A stretch of DNA of 64,000 bases, from assembly GCA_963932465.1 (NCBI GenBank), contig OZ010791.1, positions 618,147,800 to 618,211,799 on the forward strand. Reading direction: 5' to 3'. Each line of letters opens with the position of its first letter. Position 1 is the stretch's first letter. The position numbers and the translations under genes were made by a program. Of this stretch, positions 1-11,781 are shown piece by piece. The notes below the pieces were generated by a model. It did not search any database. It was not told the origin of the DNA and saw only the letters and a program-made list of their open reading frames with translations. The stretch comes from Maratus speciosus. Its lineage: Eukaryota > Arthropoda > Arachnida > Araneae > Salticidae.

Positions 1-1530
1 ATACAGCCCTTAAAATACGCTCGTTTTAAAATAATTAATTTCTCGGAAAGTTATGGCACGAATTGCATAAAAATTTGTTAATAGGCTAATTCAAAGGTGT
101 AGAGTTCATTTATGCTGTCAGAATTGCGTACTGCTATTGAAAAAAACAAAGTTATGGTTCGTTTTAATATGTAGATGGCCCCTTAAACACATTTTATATA
201 CATCATTTAAAAGTAGACTTTATTTCCAATCGTTCGGTACCAGTAACTTTCTTCTACAATAATTTGTTGAGAAGTTAGTAGGGGGTGTTTACTTTTTTTT
301 TTCCACGACTGTACATCACTATAAAATTAAAACGTGCACTTTAGGCCTACTCATAGACGCCATTTTAAACAAATTTCGAATATCAGTTTGTTTTGTAGTA
401 GTTCTCTTTCTTTTTTTCTTTAGGAAGTCATTTCGTATGATGTGTAGTTTCATAATTTCCGCATCGTTGAATGAACTGCTGCACTCAGAAAACTTGATAA
501 CTGTATTCAAGGCATCAGCTGCTTGATTCCAACATAAGTTGTTTGTCTAGTCCACATTATCTTTATCAGAGTTAACGTTTTTGAGGGCTATTAGATTGAT
601 AATATTCTGAATAATGGCCTCATATGTAAAATTTTTGTCAGCTCATCAAAATCTGCTTTAACCCACTCTTATTTCTTCTCAATTCATGGAGTTCTCTAAT
701 AACAAACAACCTAAAACATCTTCTAGTTCATCGTCAATTGCGTCGCTTTCAGTAACTTCAACATACTGATTTCACGTTTTGACATGTGAGAAGAGAAAAC
801 ATGTTGGATGTTTGCACGGAACTTATTACCCCTTAAATTATGAGTGGTAGCTAACACTATTTCAAAACAGTATTTCAGCAAATTTCTTAAATTCTTATTT
901 GAGTCCCCCACCCGCTCGACTAATATATGTACGGAGAGGTTGCATACCAGAGTTTCGTTCGGATAGAGGTTTCTTTAGAATAACATTTCCATTACTTCCG
1001 GCTAGATTTTACACCATGACTTTTTCAAAGTTTCCTGTTTCATTCTCCATTCTAAAGTTCCATCAGAATATTATAAACATCAGGAGTGATTAAATAAGGA
1101 ATGTTATTTTCCCCCTCCCCCCCCCCCCCCCAAAAAAAAGTCATGCTGGATTATCCAATTCAGCAAGACTATCTTAGGATGCTGGATTAGAGGATGATCT
1201 AATAAATTTAATCACATTTTCTTATAAATACAAAGAATATTACTGAAAATAATGTCAAAGGTATTATTTCATGTTAAACTGCTTTTCGTGATTTAACAGC
1301 TTGATAGAAATCATCATATGAGACAGCAACCAATTATAATTCAAGATATATGGCAATTGCATAAAAATAAAAATGCTCTTAGACAATTAAAAAGCATTTT
1401 AGAACTTAAAATGTATTGTCTCAAAATTTCATGCATTTATGTACAAAAATGAGTTGGTGAACATGCCAGAGAATTTTGTGTAATTGACCAGGAAAAATAG
1501 AAATTTTAAGAACAGCCTTAAGCTGAAGTA
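1..1530. other. AT-rich region without a recognised gene
   Basis: I find no supported gene here. Two short minus-strand reading frames (911-723 and 510-319) lie in the same direction and could be decayed transposase or exon remnants, but I recognise no domain in them. A poly-C run followed by A near 1115-1138 is simple sequence. This is expected to be LIAS intron, because the radical-SAM exons of LIAS must lie further left. Confidence 0.5.
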
Positions 1531-1542
1531 CATTGAATGATC

Positions 1543-1990
1543 ATTAAGGCTTGTTATCAGTCAGAAAGCAAATTCCCATCTCTAATGCTAAACCTACAGG
1601 TATGGAATCCATCCGTATTTTTCAAATTTCTCCCCGGAAAATTAAAATTTTTACCCTCTGTTTTCTGCATGTTCTTCTTGAAGAATGTTTCTTTCTTTTT
1701 TAAATGCCAAAATGCTTCTAAAATATATGTTTTAAGTGTTAAAATCTAAGTGAAGCAGGCGAGTTATAAGTAAGATTTTAACACTTTAAATAAAACAAAC
1801 AATGTATTTAAAAAATATTTTGTCCAATAAAAAAGAAAAAAACATTCTTCAAGAAGAACATACAGAAAACAGAAGAAAAAAATTTTAATTTTCCGAGGAG
1901 AAATTTAAAAAATACAGATGCATTCCAAGCCCATAGGTTTAGCATTGAAGAGTGAAATTTCCAGTCTGACTGATGAGGAGTCTTAATACC
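1543..1990. mobile_element. Foldback element with long inverted repeats (LIR-1)
   Basis: The arms at about 1543-1702 and 1832-1990 are near-perfect reverse complements. Both contain GTTCTTCTTGAAGAATGTTT, AAATTTCTCC and AATGCTAAACCTA in mirrored order, around a central AT spacer. No reading frame is shared with a known transposase. This is a non-autonomous foldback DNA element. The AATGCTAAACCTATGG motif in its arms recurs in the foldback element at 24395-24800, so the two probably belong to related families. Confidence 0.75.
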
Positions 1991-3930
1991 TTTTCATCAC
2001 GTGAAGTTAATTGTATACATATATCTACAAGCAAATTTTATATTTTCCACCAGTATTTTTAGACTGTTAAAGTACTTTTCAAAAGTGAAGGTAATAGATT
2101 CCTGTTAATTTAGTTTTTTACTGTGAGGATACACCGGAGCTAAACAATTTCCTGATTTTTATTAGTATTTTTTTTTTTTACTTGGTATTATAATAAAAAT
2201 TGTACAGAAGTATTTTAATTTATTGAGTAAATTATTTTCAAGATTGTATATTTTTACTACTAGTTTATTTTAAATAATACTTACTTTTACTAAATTGATT
2301 ATTTATGCCAAAACTTTAATGCTAATAATAATCAAAATTTTGTGCACAATAATTCTTACATTTCCTTTATATTTGTGTATTCAGTAATACATGTTATACT
2401 CATCCACAACATTGAAATATTCTTTGTAAAAGTGACAATCTATGAAAGAAAATAAGTTGAAACTGGCGTGAATAAATAAGTACAAAAGATCTTTTTGTTA
2501 AGTACAATAAAAATATAGTGCTTAGGAGTTAAGTTGGGTAGCAGAGAGTGTTAGTGAGCAGTAGAAACGTAAATGCTGATTTAAAACCCCAAAAGAAAAA
2601 TGATGTATTAAATATTATATTAAAACTAAACTCCATTAACTCTAACGGCTGAAAAGTAAATTAGTTTTAATAAGTGGTGGAAAATGAAGACAACTGTATT
2701 AAAAACGTAACTAATTTATTAAACTTAAATGACACATAAAAACATAAAAGTAAAATATAACATCTCTCAAATATCAGCTTATTTTGAATAACAAATGTAT
2801 ACTAATAAAACAACTTATCTGTAACTTTAATATCTTTATAAACACCATGACAGCAGATCGAAACAATTACTTTCAATATCACAATATGACAAAGTTATTT
2901 CTATTATGATATCCACAAAACTCCAGCAGTGCTGTAGGGCTCAAAAATGCAAGTAAGTCTTAAATTTCCAAAGACGTGACACAAAGTCCATTACACTTGG
3001 TAAGAAAATGTTTCCATTCATAAATGAAGAAACCGCTAAAAAATATCAAAGTCGTCTTAGAAGATACTGACGTTACTTTACACAAACACCCAAGCATTAC
3101 TACTGGTTAACATAGCAGATGAAAGACACTTTCATCTAAGATGGTATCACTATAGTAAAGAAGACCTTCTCCGGAAACAGTGCCACATAGTTATGAAGTC
3201 TTATTAAAACAAACATAACTTCAAACTGTCGCAATTATCAGTTTCTCAGAAAAGTATTTACAACTATTCAAAATGACCATCAGCTATAATGTATCACGAT
3301 AACATAACCGCAGAAATTCATAAAAGAGTGAACAATTATTAACTACGGATGAATCCATAATGAAGCATTGAAGAAAACATCTCTAAACATTCCTGGTACG
3401 AAGAACAAATACAACTGGCAAAGGTGACTAAAAGCACCGCAATTTATTCAGAATGGGTGTGCCGAAATATGGCATCAATGCATGTCAGTCGAACTTCCAA
3501 CCGGCTTCTAAAAAAAAAACCGCAGGAAGTTCATAACTATGATAACGATCGCTAACACTCCGGACACACAACGCTGTCTGGTATTCAATACGAGAACTAA
3601 AAGCTGTTTTTCTGCATAGATGGAAAGTGAAATGAGCGATGTCAGAAGCTGAATGTAAGAGATATTGAAGAAACTTTAATAAAGAAATGAATGGGGATTT
3701 AAGAAGATAGAAACATAAAAAGACATCTTAAAACAGAAAGCAAGTATATTTCAACATATTAAAGTAAGTAAAGATAGATTTAAGTAAAGTAAAAGAAACT
3801 GAATAAAGTAAAGATGTTAGTATATTTTAAAACTAAATAAAGTACTTTACTAACGTAAATAAAGAAATAAAATGAAAGTGAAAGTAGGGAAATAAATGAG
3901 TGGACAGTGATGAGAATGAGGGTTTTGTGT
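1991..3930. other. AT-rich intronic sequence, nothing recognised
   Basis: No exon, RNA gene or element with defined ends was recognised. The sequence has poly-A and poly-T runs and weak purine-rich stretches (3600-3860). It lies within the transcribed span of the minus-strand LIAS gene. Confidence 0.5.
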
Positions 3931-3962
3931 ATCACTTAAAACACCATCAAAAACTTTTAAAT

Positions 3963-4006
3963 GCGCTAGGCCTTTCGAAAGATCTGAGTCTTTCTTCATC
4001 AGGCGC
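3963..4006 (-). ncRNA. Hammerhead-ribozyme-like motif, left copy
   Basis: Read on the minus strand, the 44 nt are: stem I GCGC, core CTGATGA, one extra A, stem II GAAAGA with loop CTCAGA and TCTTTC, core GAAA, a minimal GG/CC stem III, the cleavage dinucleotide TA, then GCGC, which pairs with the first GCGC. The order and identity of CUGANGA, stem II, GAAA and UH match the type I hammerhead. A GGCC stem III with no loop would need to dimerise, as described for small hammerheads of Penelope-like elements and retrozymes. The extra A between the core and stem II is unusual and could abolish activity. Confidence 0.45.
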
Positions 4007-4111
4007 AAAGAAGACGTACTTCTACTATGAAAGCAGCAGCAAGACTCAAGAGAAGCAGCAGTAAGACTTTGAGTCTCGATGCTGCTTTCATAGTAGAAGC
4101 ATGTCTTCTTT

Positions 4112-4155
4112 GCACCTGACGAAGAAAGACTCGGATCTTTCGAAAGGCCTAGCAC
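4112..4155 (+). ncRNA. Hammerhead-ribozyme-like motif, right copy
   Basis: This is the mirror copy in the right arm: GCAC, CTGACGA, extra A, GAAAGA-CTCGGA-TCTTTC, GAAA, GGCC, TA, GCAC. The U-to-C change at the variable core position is permitted (CUGANGA). Stem I is damaged: GCAC pairs with GCAC at only two of four positions, against four of four in the left copy. It is therefore probably less competent than the left copy. Confidence 0.35.
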
Positions 4156-4420
4156 ATTTAAAAGTTTTTGATGGTGTTTTAAGAAGATCTTTTGTACCTG
4201 ATAATCTATGATTAGCACCCAAAATATTATCTCTGCTTAGGATCTAAACTTCTGATAATCAGACCCCATTTTATTCACCATTTTTACACCTAAATGTCTA
4301 GTGTGTCTTGCACCAATGTGTTAAGTCTTTTTTTCCGTCTGATTATCTGAAACTTTCAGCATCCCATCTAAAGAGTTTCACGTTTTATCATGGCAATTTT
4401 TTACTCTATGGTCAAGTTTT

Positions 4421-4629
4421 ATCTGTACTAATTTAACTGTAATTTTTTAAATCATAAATTTTAAGTACAGTGCAATACAAAGTGATACTTGTGAAAATTA
4501 ATTTACTCTTTATATACAATTAGGCCCAGTTATCTGTAATAATTTAACTAATTTTTTAAATCATAAATTTTAAGTACAGTACAATACAAGATGATACTTG
4601 TGAAAATTAATTTACTCTTTATTTACAAT
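4421..4629. repeat. Tandem duplication, 111-bp period
   Basis: Two direct copies begin with ATCTGTA at 4421 and 4532. They share almost all bases, including TAAGTACAGT and GATACTTGTGAAAATTAAT. The repeat lies in the LIAS intron, about 80 bp below the third visible exon. Confidence 0.8.
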
Positions 4630-4703
4630 CACATAAAGATTTTAAACTTACAAAGTACACTTAAAAATAAGAATCAATAGTAATTCAAAAATAATGAAAA
4701 CTA

Positions 4704-4835
<132 letters not shown>

Positions 4836-4884
4836 TTACTTAAAATGTGTCTTATATCTAGAAATCTTACAAAAACCTTAAGGG

Positions 4885-5300
4885 GCTGCTTCACTGAAAC
4901 TCCCCCATCATGAAATCCCATGTTAACCAACAGGAAAGCTTACAAAAGTGCAACTACTCATTACCTAATACAATTATTAAAATATGGTTTTCACCATCAG
5001 AAAATAGATGTCAGATGCCGATAATGTACATTTCTAAAATTTGTCTCCTTAAATTTTAATTAAAAAAAAATTCCAATAAACTTTGAATTTTCCACTTGAT
5101 GAAATTTTATCTTCTTAAAAATAATTAAAATTTGCAGAGGCATCTTTTAAAAACACGCATTGTTGGCATCTGTTGTCTATTTTCTGATGGTGAAGATCGT
5201 ATTTTAATAATTATATTAGGTAATGAGTAATTGCACTCTTAAGTTTTCCCATAGGTTAACATGAGATTTCACGATCGAGGAGTTTCAGTGAATCAGTACC
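4885..5300. mobile_element. Foldback MITE with 200-bp arms
   Basis: The arms at about 4885-5085 and 5100-5300 are inverted copies. TTCACTGAAACTCC, CATGTTAACC, TACTCATTACCTAATA and TTCACCATCAGAAAATAGA occur in both, in mirrored order. It lies about 95 bp upstream of a LIAS exon, in the intron. No transposase is encoded. Confidence 0.8.
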
Positions 5301-5529
5301 ATATTCATAAATGATACTGCAAGATTTGTTGAAATTACTATATGACAAATTCTGAAATACAAATTTAACTAGATGCTTACTTTGCTACTACTTAAGATTT
5401 ATAGATTTTTTAGTAATAAATTTAAGTTTTAAAAAAACAAAAAAAAAACATGCAATTTTTAATGTTGAGTGGATAATTTCTAAAAAATTTCATGTGAACA
5501 ACAACAAACTGCTAAATTATATTAGTAAA

Positions 5530-5699
5530 TACAATAAAGCCTCTCAATAGTGGACACATCTGAATTACAGAATTTGTCTACTATTCGGGGTTGTCTATTT
5601 TTCAGACAGAAAAATATGCATATTTTGTGGATTGAAAAAGAAGTACACTAAATAGAGGTGCCTGCTATTCAGGTGTGTCCATTATGGAGGTTTTATCAT
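5530..5699. mobile_element. Pogo/Tigger-type MITE, 170 bp
   Basis: The ends are inverted: TACAATAAAGCCTCTCAATA followed by GTGGACAC on the left, and TATGATAAAACCTCCATAAT followed by GGACAC on the right when complemented. The ACCTC and TGGACAC termini bounded by TA are typical of pogo-group Tc1/mariner MITEs. There is no coding capacity. Confidence 0.7.
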
Positions 5700-5767
5700 A
5701 TTAAGTTTACATGTTGGGAGTTAGATTTATTACTTGTTTTACAGGTTGCTGTCTAAGTGGAGCCAAA

Positions 5768-5945
5768 CAGTGTTGAATTCAAGGGGTGGTCCGAGGGGGG
5801 CATTTCCCCCCAGAGCAATGAGATTTCGCCCCCCCCCCCCCCCAAAAAAAATGAAAGATTTGAGATTTTGCATTTTCAATGGTCAAAAAGTGCAATTTCC
5901 TCCTATAATGTCTCCCACAGAGAAAAGTGTCTGAATTCAACACAG
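5768..5945. mobile_element. hAT-type MITE, CAGTGTTGAATTCA family, copy 1
   Basis: It starts CAGTGTTGAATTCA and ends CTGAATTCAACACAG, an inverted pair. The interior has poly-G and poly-C segments and GATTTTGCATTTTCAATGGT. The flanks GAGCCAAA and GAGAGAAA agree at 6 of 8 positions, consistent with an old 8-bp hAT target duplication. Other copies are at 31545-31671 and 56899-57089, with a degenerate one at 33269-33376. Confidence 0.75.
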
Positions 5946-5953
5946 GAGAGAAA

Positions 5954-7020
5954 AATTCTTTCTGATACAAAACAAATTTAATTATACTGAAAATAGTTAT
6001 CATCAATAATAAAATAAGTAGAGCATATCAATAATAAAGTTTTATAATTGTATTCTTTTATAATGTCATAGACTAATCATAATATTCATTTGCGCGCGTA
6101 TTCAGACCAAACGTCCGCAAAGTTGTGAAAGTTATTCCGCAAAAGGGAGGGTTTACAAGCGAAGGGGGAAAGAACTGAAAGTCGCGATTCCTGACAAACA
6201 TCTTTCACCTTCCACAACTGCTGACGTCACATATGATTTAAGAATAAGAGAATCGATTTTTAATCGAATATTAGCGTGTATTAACCAATGAGAGAGCATC
6301 AACTTTTAAAGGGACAGAATGTAATGTTTTGAATAATAGCTGACCAGTTGAAGAATATTTCTTTTAAATGTTAAATTTAAAAATATTTAAAATCCGAGTA
6401 TTATTTTAATAACAAGCTCATATTACACATTAATATTTTTATTGCTCTAGCTTATTCCCATGAATGAATCACCTATTTTCCTATCAACTTAAAATTTATT
6501 AATTCAAAATTACGGAATATGCTAACCTTTTACTTTAGTTTTAAAGCTTCAGCTTTTCTACGATGGTATTTTTTCTCACAATTAAATACATTTAAGAAAA
6601 AATAAAGAACAGATTGATACATCGGAACTTCCAAAAAAAAAAGCAATCAGGTGCAGGGCTGTAAAATGCTTTAAAATGGTTCTGGATGCAGGATGCATGA
6701 ATATCATTCACGCTAGATAAGCATATACTTTGCTAAATAAAATATTTAAAAAATATTATACGAATTAAAAATAGAGGTACCACATATAGGCACTATAATA
6801 GCTGCAGTTTTAAAGTATATGTTGGTGTATATATATATATACTATATTATAGCCTGTTTTATATATATATTTGCATTTACAAGTTCCTATTATTAACTTT
6901 TGTATTATTTTTTCCTTTGATTTTTAGTCATGCAACTTCATTTTAAGTATATATATGTATACTGGCTAACTGATGGAGGGGGGGGGGGGGGGAAGTTAAG
7001 AGTTTAAAAACCAGAGAGAG
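5954..7020. other. Intronic sequence with one less AT-rich block
   Basis: At 6090-6320 there is a more balanced-composition block containing a CRE-like TGACGTCA (6222-6229 region) and a CCAAT-containing segment near 6284. It could be promoter-like or part of an unrecognised repeat. Elsewhere there are AT microsatellites (6830-6870) and a poly-G run (about 6977-6992). Confidence 0.35.
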
Positions 7021-7023
7021 CAC

Positions 7024-7476
7024 TTAAGGGTGTTCTCAAATTCAAAAGGACAACTTTCTGACATAAGTTTTAATTTAATTTTGTTCGAAAATGCATGAAA
7101 CTAGCTGGTGTTGTTCAGAAACCATGTAATGGAGCTGTTTTTTCCATCTTTTTGCAAACACAATAGATCTTTCAGAAAATAGTGTCAAAGTGGGCGTTTT
7201 GAATCGAATTTCCGCGCGAAGGAAGAAAGAGCACTCAAGAGTGGGCGAAAAACGTGTTTTTCACGTGATTAAAATTGCTTATAAGCTTATAATTGTTGCT
7301 TATAATATATTGCTTATAATTGATTTATAAAAAAAATGGAAAAAACAGTTCAATTCCAAATCGCTTCTATGGCCAGGCTTTCCAATTTTATACCTTTCCG
7401 TTAAAAAATGAATTTGTAAATGTGTCAAAATGTTTTGCGCTTGTTGAGCAGAGCAGTTAAGAACAGCCTTAAAAAC
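7024..7476. mobile_element. TTAA-flanked MITE, GTTCTCAAA family, copy 1
   Basis: The left end TTAAGGGTGTTCTCAAA is mirrored by the right end TTAAGGCTGTTCTTAAC read in complement. The interior shares AATGCATGAAAC, GATCTTTCAGAAAATA and GGGCGTTTTGAA with two copies at 59681-60514. Non-autonomous. The TTAA ends suggest a piggyBac- or Kolobok-like mobiliser, which is an inference. Confidence 0.65.
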
Positions 7477-8490
7477 TGGTGAAATATAAATAATTTTTTT
7501 TTTTTTTTTTGCTAAGATAAATACGTGATCTTTAAAAATCAACGCAAAGAAAGGCTGAAATATTTAGAGAAATTTTTCTTGCACGTATTTTAAAGCTTCA
7601 TAATAGGATCTCCTTCTTCAGCGCTAAAAGAATAATACAAAGAATAGGAAATAATAGTAACAAAGTGTGTTATTGTTATCCCAGTTTTCTCTCTTCTTTT
7701 ATTTTACTTTTATGACTGTAGTAGGGGCTCCTTTAGCAAAGTTTTGAAACAGCCTAATGTTAAATTTATTTTGGTCTTGTTCTTTTCATTCAGCTGATTT
7801 ATACTAGACTGTACTTTTACAATTAGCTGTATTATAAAAGTTCCTTTATACTAATTAATAATTATTATTTTTTTATACTTTTAAATTGGGTTTTTTAACA
7901 AGAATAATGTATATAGGCTCAAACCGAAACGACATCTACTTTCAAGCAATTGTATTCTTTCGCAAGAATCTCCTCCCCCCCTCCCACCAATTTAAATCAA
8001 TTTAACATTTTTGTTACTTTTAAAAATTACATATTAGCTGTATTAACTGTGTATATATTTTTATATAACTGAAAATTAAAATAAAAAATATTATTCAAAT
8101 TGTTATTTTTATTTATGTTACACAATTTCATTTCATATTACTTATAATGATTAAATACAAACAAAGGGGAACGCTAAAGAAAAAAATGTTCTTTAGTGCT
8201 ATGTGTAGAGTTTTTAAACATCAAATTTCATAACATATTTATCAATGTCTCTTAATTAGTGTCTATTTCAACATATTTAGCAATCTTGAAAAGCCCAGGC
8301 CTCAGAGCTTTAAACAAATTGCTTATAGTGAAAAAGTGGAAAACATTTCTCAAACTTTAAAAAAAAAAAAAAAAGCATTATACACATAATTAATATCGTA
8401 TGCTTTTGCTATAGACCTATCAATACTTCATTTGCACTGACGAAATTTATACTAAATTAAAAGTTGATAATTTCTTGTGTAAATTAATAT
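7477..8490. other. AT-rich intronic sequence, nothing recognised
   Basis: Homopolymer tracts and AT-rich unique sequence only. No exon-like or element-like structure was found. Confidence 0.45.
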
Positions 8491-8853
8491 AGGGTAGATG
8501 TGCCAGTAAGGGACACCCTTCAATATTTTTGGTTTATAAAAAAAAAAAAAAAAAAATAGCTTTTATTATTTTTTTTTTTATAGCTCCCTTTTGCATATTT
8601 TACAATCTTGCATTATTGTTGACACTTTTAATCAAACCAATCAGGAAGCAGAAAATAATGTTTCGAAGTTGCACTGTTTTTCAGTGAAAATCTTAATGAA
8701 CATGCTAAGAGCTTCATTTAATAAATTTATATATTCTTTATTTTCTAGAAAAATTTTCAGCTTTTTGTTTTGGTAGTAATAGAAAACTTTGAATTTTATA
8801 TACTAATAGCTTTTTTATAAAATTTCATTTATTTTTAAGGTTTTAAGAGGGGT

Positions 8854-8889
8854 GTCCATTACTGGGATAGTCATTTCCCAGTAATGGAC
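8854..8889. repeat. Perfect hairpin made of the TIR motif
   Basis: GTCCATTACTGGGA at 8854-8867 and TCCCAGTAATGGAC at 8876-8889 are exact reverse complements around TAGTCATT. Confidence 0.85.
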
Positions 8890-9296
8890 TATTGTAATGT
8901 AGACATTGCTGAAAATGCAATTTCAGTAATGTTTATAAAATATTTTGACTTAAGACCTAAATAATCAAATTTAATTTTTAAATTACATTCACCAAAATGT
9001 AATAACACCAAAACTTTTATAAATAGCTGCTTGTAAGTTATTTTATGTGGTTAATAAAATTTCAATACTTTATTCTTTTTTTTTTTTTTAATGAATATAA
9101 TGACTCTGCCTTGCATATTTTGTAATCTCACAATCAAACCAGACAGGAAGCAGAAAATATAATTTAAGGGCATAGTCAAACAGGGTCCCATAGGGCTTAA
9201 CCATCCCCATTTAAATAAAAACAATTATAAGTTACAGAAGTTGTTAAAAATCTATTTTCTGTCTTAAATGTTTGCTTATTCATCTCTGACAAAAAA

Positions 9297-9336
9297 AAAA
9301 TTATATATATATACATACATATATATATATATATTA
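9297..9336. repeat. TA/TATACA microsatellite
   Basis: Alternating AT and TATACATACA sequence. It makes the short minus-strand frame at this position non-credible. Confidence 0.8.
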
Positions 9337-10121
9337 TTCCAATATTATTTAAAGTTATAGTAATCATGAAACTAGTAAATCTGCAGATCAGTGGCCTCAA
9401 ACATCAGTTCTACAGTTTTATTTTGAAATTATTTCACAGTATCATTTCTTTCATGTTTGTAATATTAATTATTACAAGTAATATATCAAATAGTCTCTGG
9501 AAGCTGTTAAAAACAGTGAGACGAAGCTATTGCTATACACTAATGCTCAATTTTTTTTTTATTATTATTATTATGTTTTAAATTCCTCATTGTCTCAATA
9601 ACTTGACAGCTGTAATTGTCTGATATTTAGTATTTTAAACTATCCATCTAAAATAATTAAAATATTGATCTCCTGATAATTACAATAATTGATGCAAACA
9701 GTGAATGATTATCACAAATATTTTATTAAATACTGGTATCCTAATTATTAAATTTATTTGAAAATAACTGTTTTGTTTCATTAATATGCTTTCATTAAAT
9801 TCTTGTTCAAAATAGTCACAAAAACAATTATATCTGTTACTTTTTGTGGGATGTCCATTACTGGAACAGAAAGTGTCGATCACTGGACCAGAGGGTGTCC
9901 ATTACTGGACTTTTGAGTGTTTTGATATATTTCTGTTACTTAAAATTAAATTTTTATTCATATTCGGAAATGAGACTATAAGAATGGTTAAATATTGTTG
10001 GCAGATTAATATAATATTGAAAAAAAAAACTGGAATATAAGGATTATAATTATAATTATTAATAAAAAAATAATTTTAAAAGAAATTCCTTAAGGGTGTC
10101 CATTACTGGCCCATCTACCTT

Positions 10122-11550
10122 ATTTGAGAAATGTACTATACAGCAGGATTTTTAATTTTTTTTTTTAATCTAACAAGCACTAGAGAAATAAATACAAATT
10201 AAGATGTTAATCTTAATCCAAAATGTTGAAGTCATTTAACTTAAAACCTTAAATTTGTTAATAAACATCATTAAATTATAACTTTCAGGTAATCAGATTT
10301 TTTTTCAGCTGGAAAATAATACAGATATTTGTTATCTGCAAACTGACTAGTATTTATTATCACTTTTACTATTAATATTATTTTGTCGATGTAATGCAGA
10401 GAGAGTAGTTTATCTCCCCCCCCCCCCCCCTTAAACTGAATAAGTAATAATATTTGACATCTGTGAATTAAATACTTTCACATAATCAATACTCAATCAT
10501 ACTCCTTACATATTCTCAACAAGTCACAATGTGAAATGTTTTCAGTGTTTTATTATTATTAACATGTTGCATTATACTACTGTGGGACTCATAAAACAAT
10601 TTTCAAGGTAAGACATATTTATAAATGTCGAAATTTTGACATTTATATTTTTATTGATTGATATATTTTTATTATTTTGACATTTATATTTTTCTTGAAA
10701 CTATACATAGTTTCAAGATTTATGATTTATTAATTTTGTTAATAATACATACTATCTAATCAGGTTATTATTATTATTTTTTTTTTTTTGTTCTTCATTG
10801 CACAATTAGAGACAAGCTTTAAAAAAGAAAATCTCGATAACAAACAGTATTTATTTAATAACAGTATCTTTACAAATTTATATTTTATCAAATTTATTTC
10901 TTATGTGTTCATTTAAAATTTATTTCAAAATTAACATCAAATGCTGAACAAATTAATAGTTACAGGCTATCGAAAATAAAGTACCCATGAATAATGGAAA
11001 TTGCCTATAGTTGCTTACTGCAGAAAAATAAGAAATTAAACTTATTGTTTAAACACAGCAGTTCATGTGTCAGTTTTATTATTATTATTATAAATTCTCA
11101 AATCTAATTATTGGGGATTAGTAACAAAAAGATAAAAACTTCATTACTACATTATTAGAAACTGTATAAATATCATTTTACAAAAAGTAAACAAATATTT
11201 TTTAATGGATACGACAGCATTTCGCTTTCACGAGATAAAAGTAAAAACTGTCAATACAAAGATTCTAATGATATATGTCTTATCTTGGTAATAACTAGAA
11301 AGTAAAATAAAGGTTTTATAGCAGTGCTAAAAAAAAATTAAGCAATATATGATAATACAACGATAACACACGATAATACAACATATCAAAAGGTACCATA
11401 ACACTGAAAAGACATTTCACATACCTGTATTTTAAATTAATATTCCCCTTATTTTTTGTATTGATATTAGCTCCTATCTATAAAAAGGGTTTTTTAAAAT
11501 CTGAGATTTGTTTGCAGCCACAAAATTTACTATAACAGCATTTTGTAAGC
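10122..11550. other. AT-rich intronic sequence
   Basis: No gene or bounded element was recognised. It contains a poly-C run near 10419-10430, TTA runs, and a local inverted repeat of TTTTGACATTTATATTTTT type near 10633-10690. Confidence 0.45.
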
Positions 11551-11554
11551 ATCA

Positions 11555-11775
11555 CATAGCTCTCTGCACGCTATGCTAGCAGAAGTCCGCCATTTTTTTG
11601 ACTACTTACGAGTCTTTCATACCTCCCGCAAATACCGATCACGTGACACTCTCAGTTACGATTGCTCCAGGAGAGAGAAACCATCCGCATGTTTGGTCTG
11701 TTTTGCGATTTTAGCCGCGGCTCGCCAATCTACGAGAAAAGGGGAGTTACAGAAGAAAAGCGTTTGATTTGAATA
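11555..11775. promoter_or_regulatory. CpG-containing, promoter-like block of unknown gene
   Basis: This roughly 220-bp block is less AT-rich than its surroundings. It holds several CpGs, a canonical E-box CACGTG (11640-11645 region), a YY1-like GTCCGCCATTTT, a CCAAT on the complement (CGCCAATC gives an inverted relation) and a CCGCGG. It could be an old promoter or 5' UTR, or the end of an unrecognised element next to the Penelope-like remnant. No transcript can be assigned from sequence alone. Confidence 0.25.
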
Positions 11776-11781
11776 CGCGCG

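Larger units (their letters stand above)
3935..4183. repeat. Near-perfect 115-bp inverted repeat
   Basis: The arms at 3935-4049 and about 4069-4183 are reverse complements with only a few substitutions, separated by about 19 bp. Each arm carries the same 44-nt hammerhead-like core (annotated separately). The long minus-strand frame across it (4218-3850) is an artefact of the palindrome. The repeat may derive from two head-to-head copies of a Penelope-like or retrozyme-like terminus. Confidence 0.8.
8491..10121. mobile_element. 1.6-kb TIR element with internal TIR-like motifs
   Basis: The 28-bp terminal inverted repeats match at 25 positions. The left begins AGGGTAGATGTGCCAGTAAG and the right, complemented, AAGGTAGATGGGCCAGTAAT, both followed by GGACACCC. 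The TIR core GTCCATTACTGG recurs inside at 8854, 9850 and 9896, and once inverted at 8876. The 8854 and 8876 copies form a perfect 14-bp hairpin with an 8-nt loop. Such repeats could be extra transposase-binding sites. No transposase frame survives and the superfamily is unassigned. Confidence 0.7.

Noticed and set aside
3850..4218. Minus-strand frame of 122 codons
   Set aside because: It spans a near-perfect inverted repeat, so the protein is an artefact of palindromic sequence.
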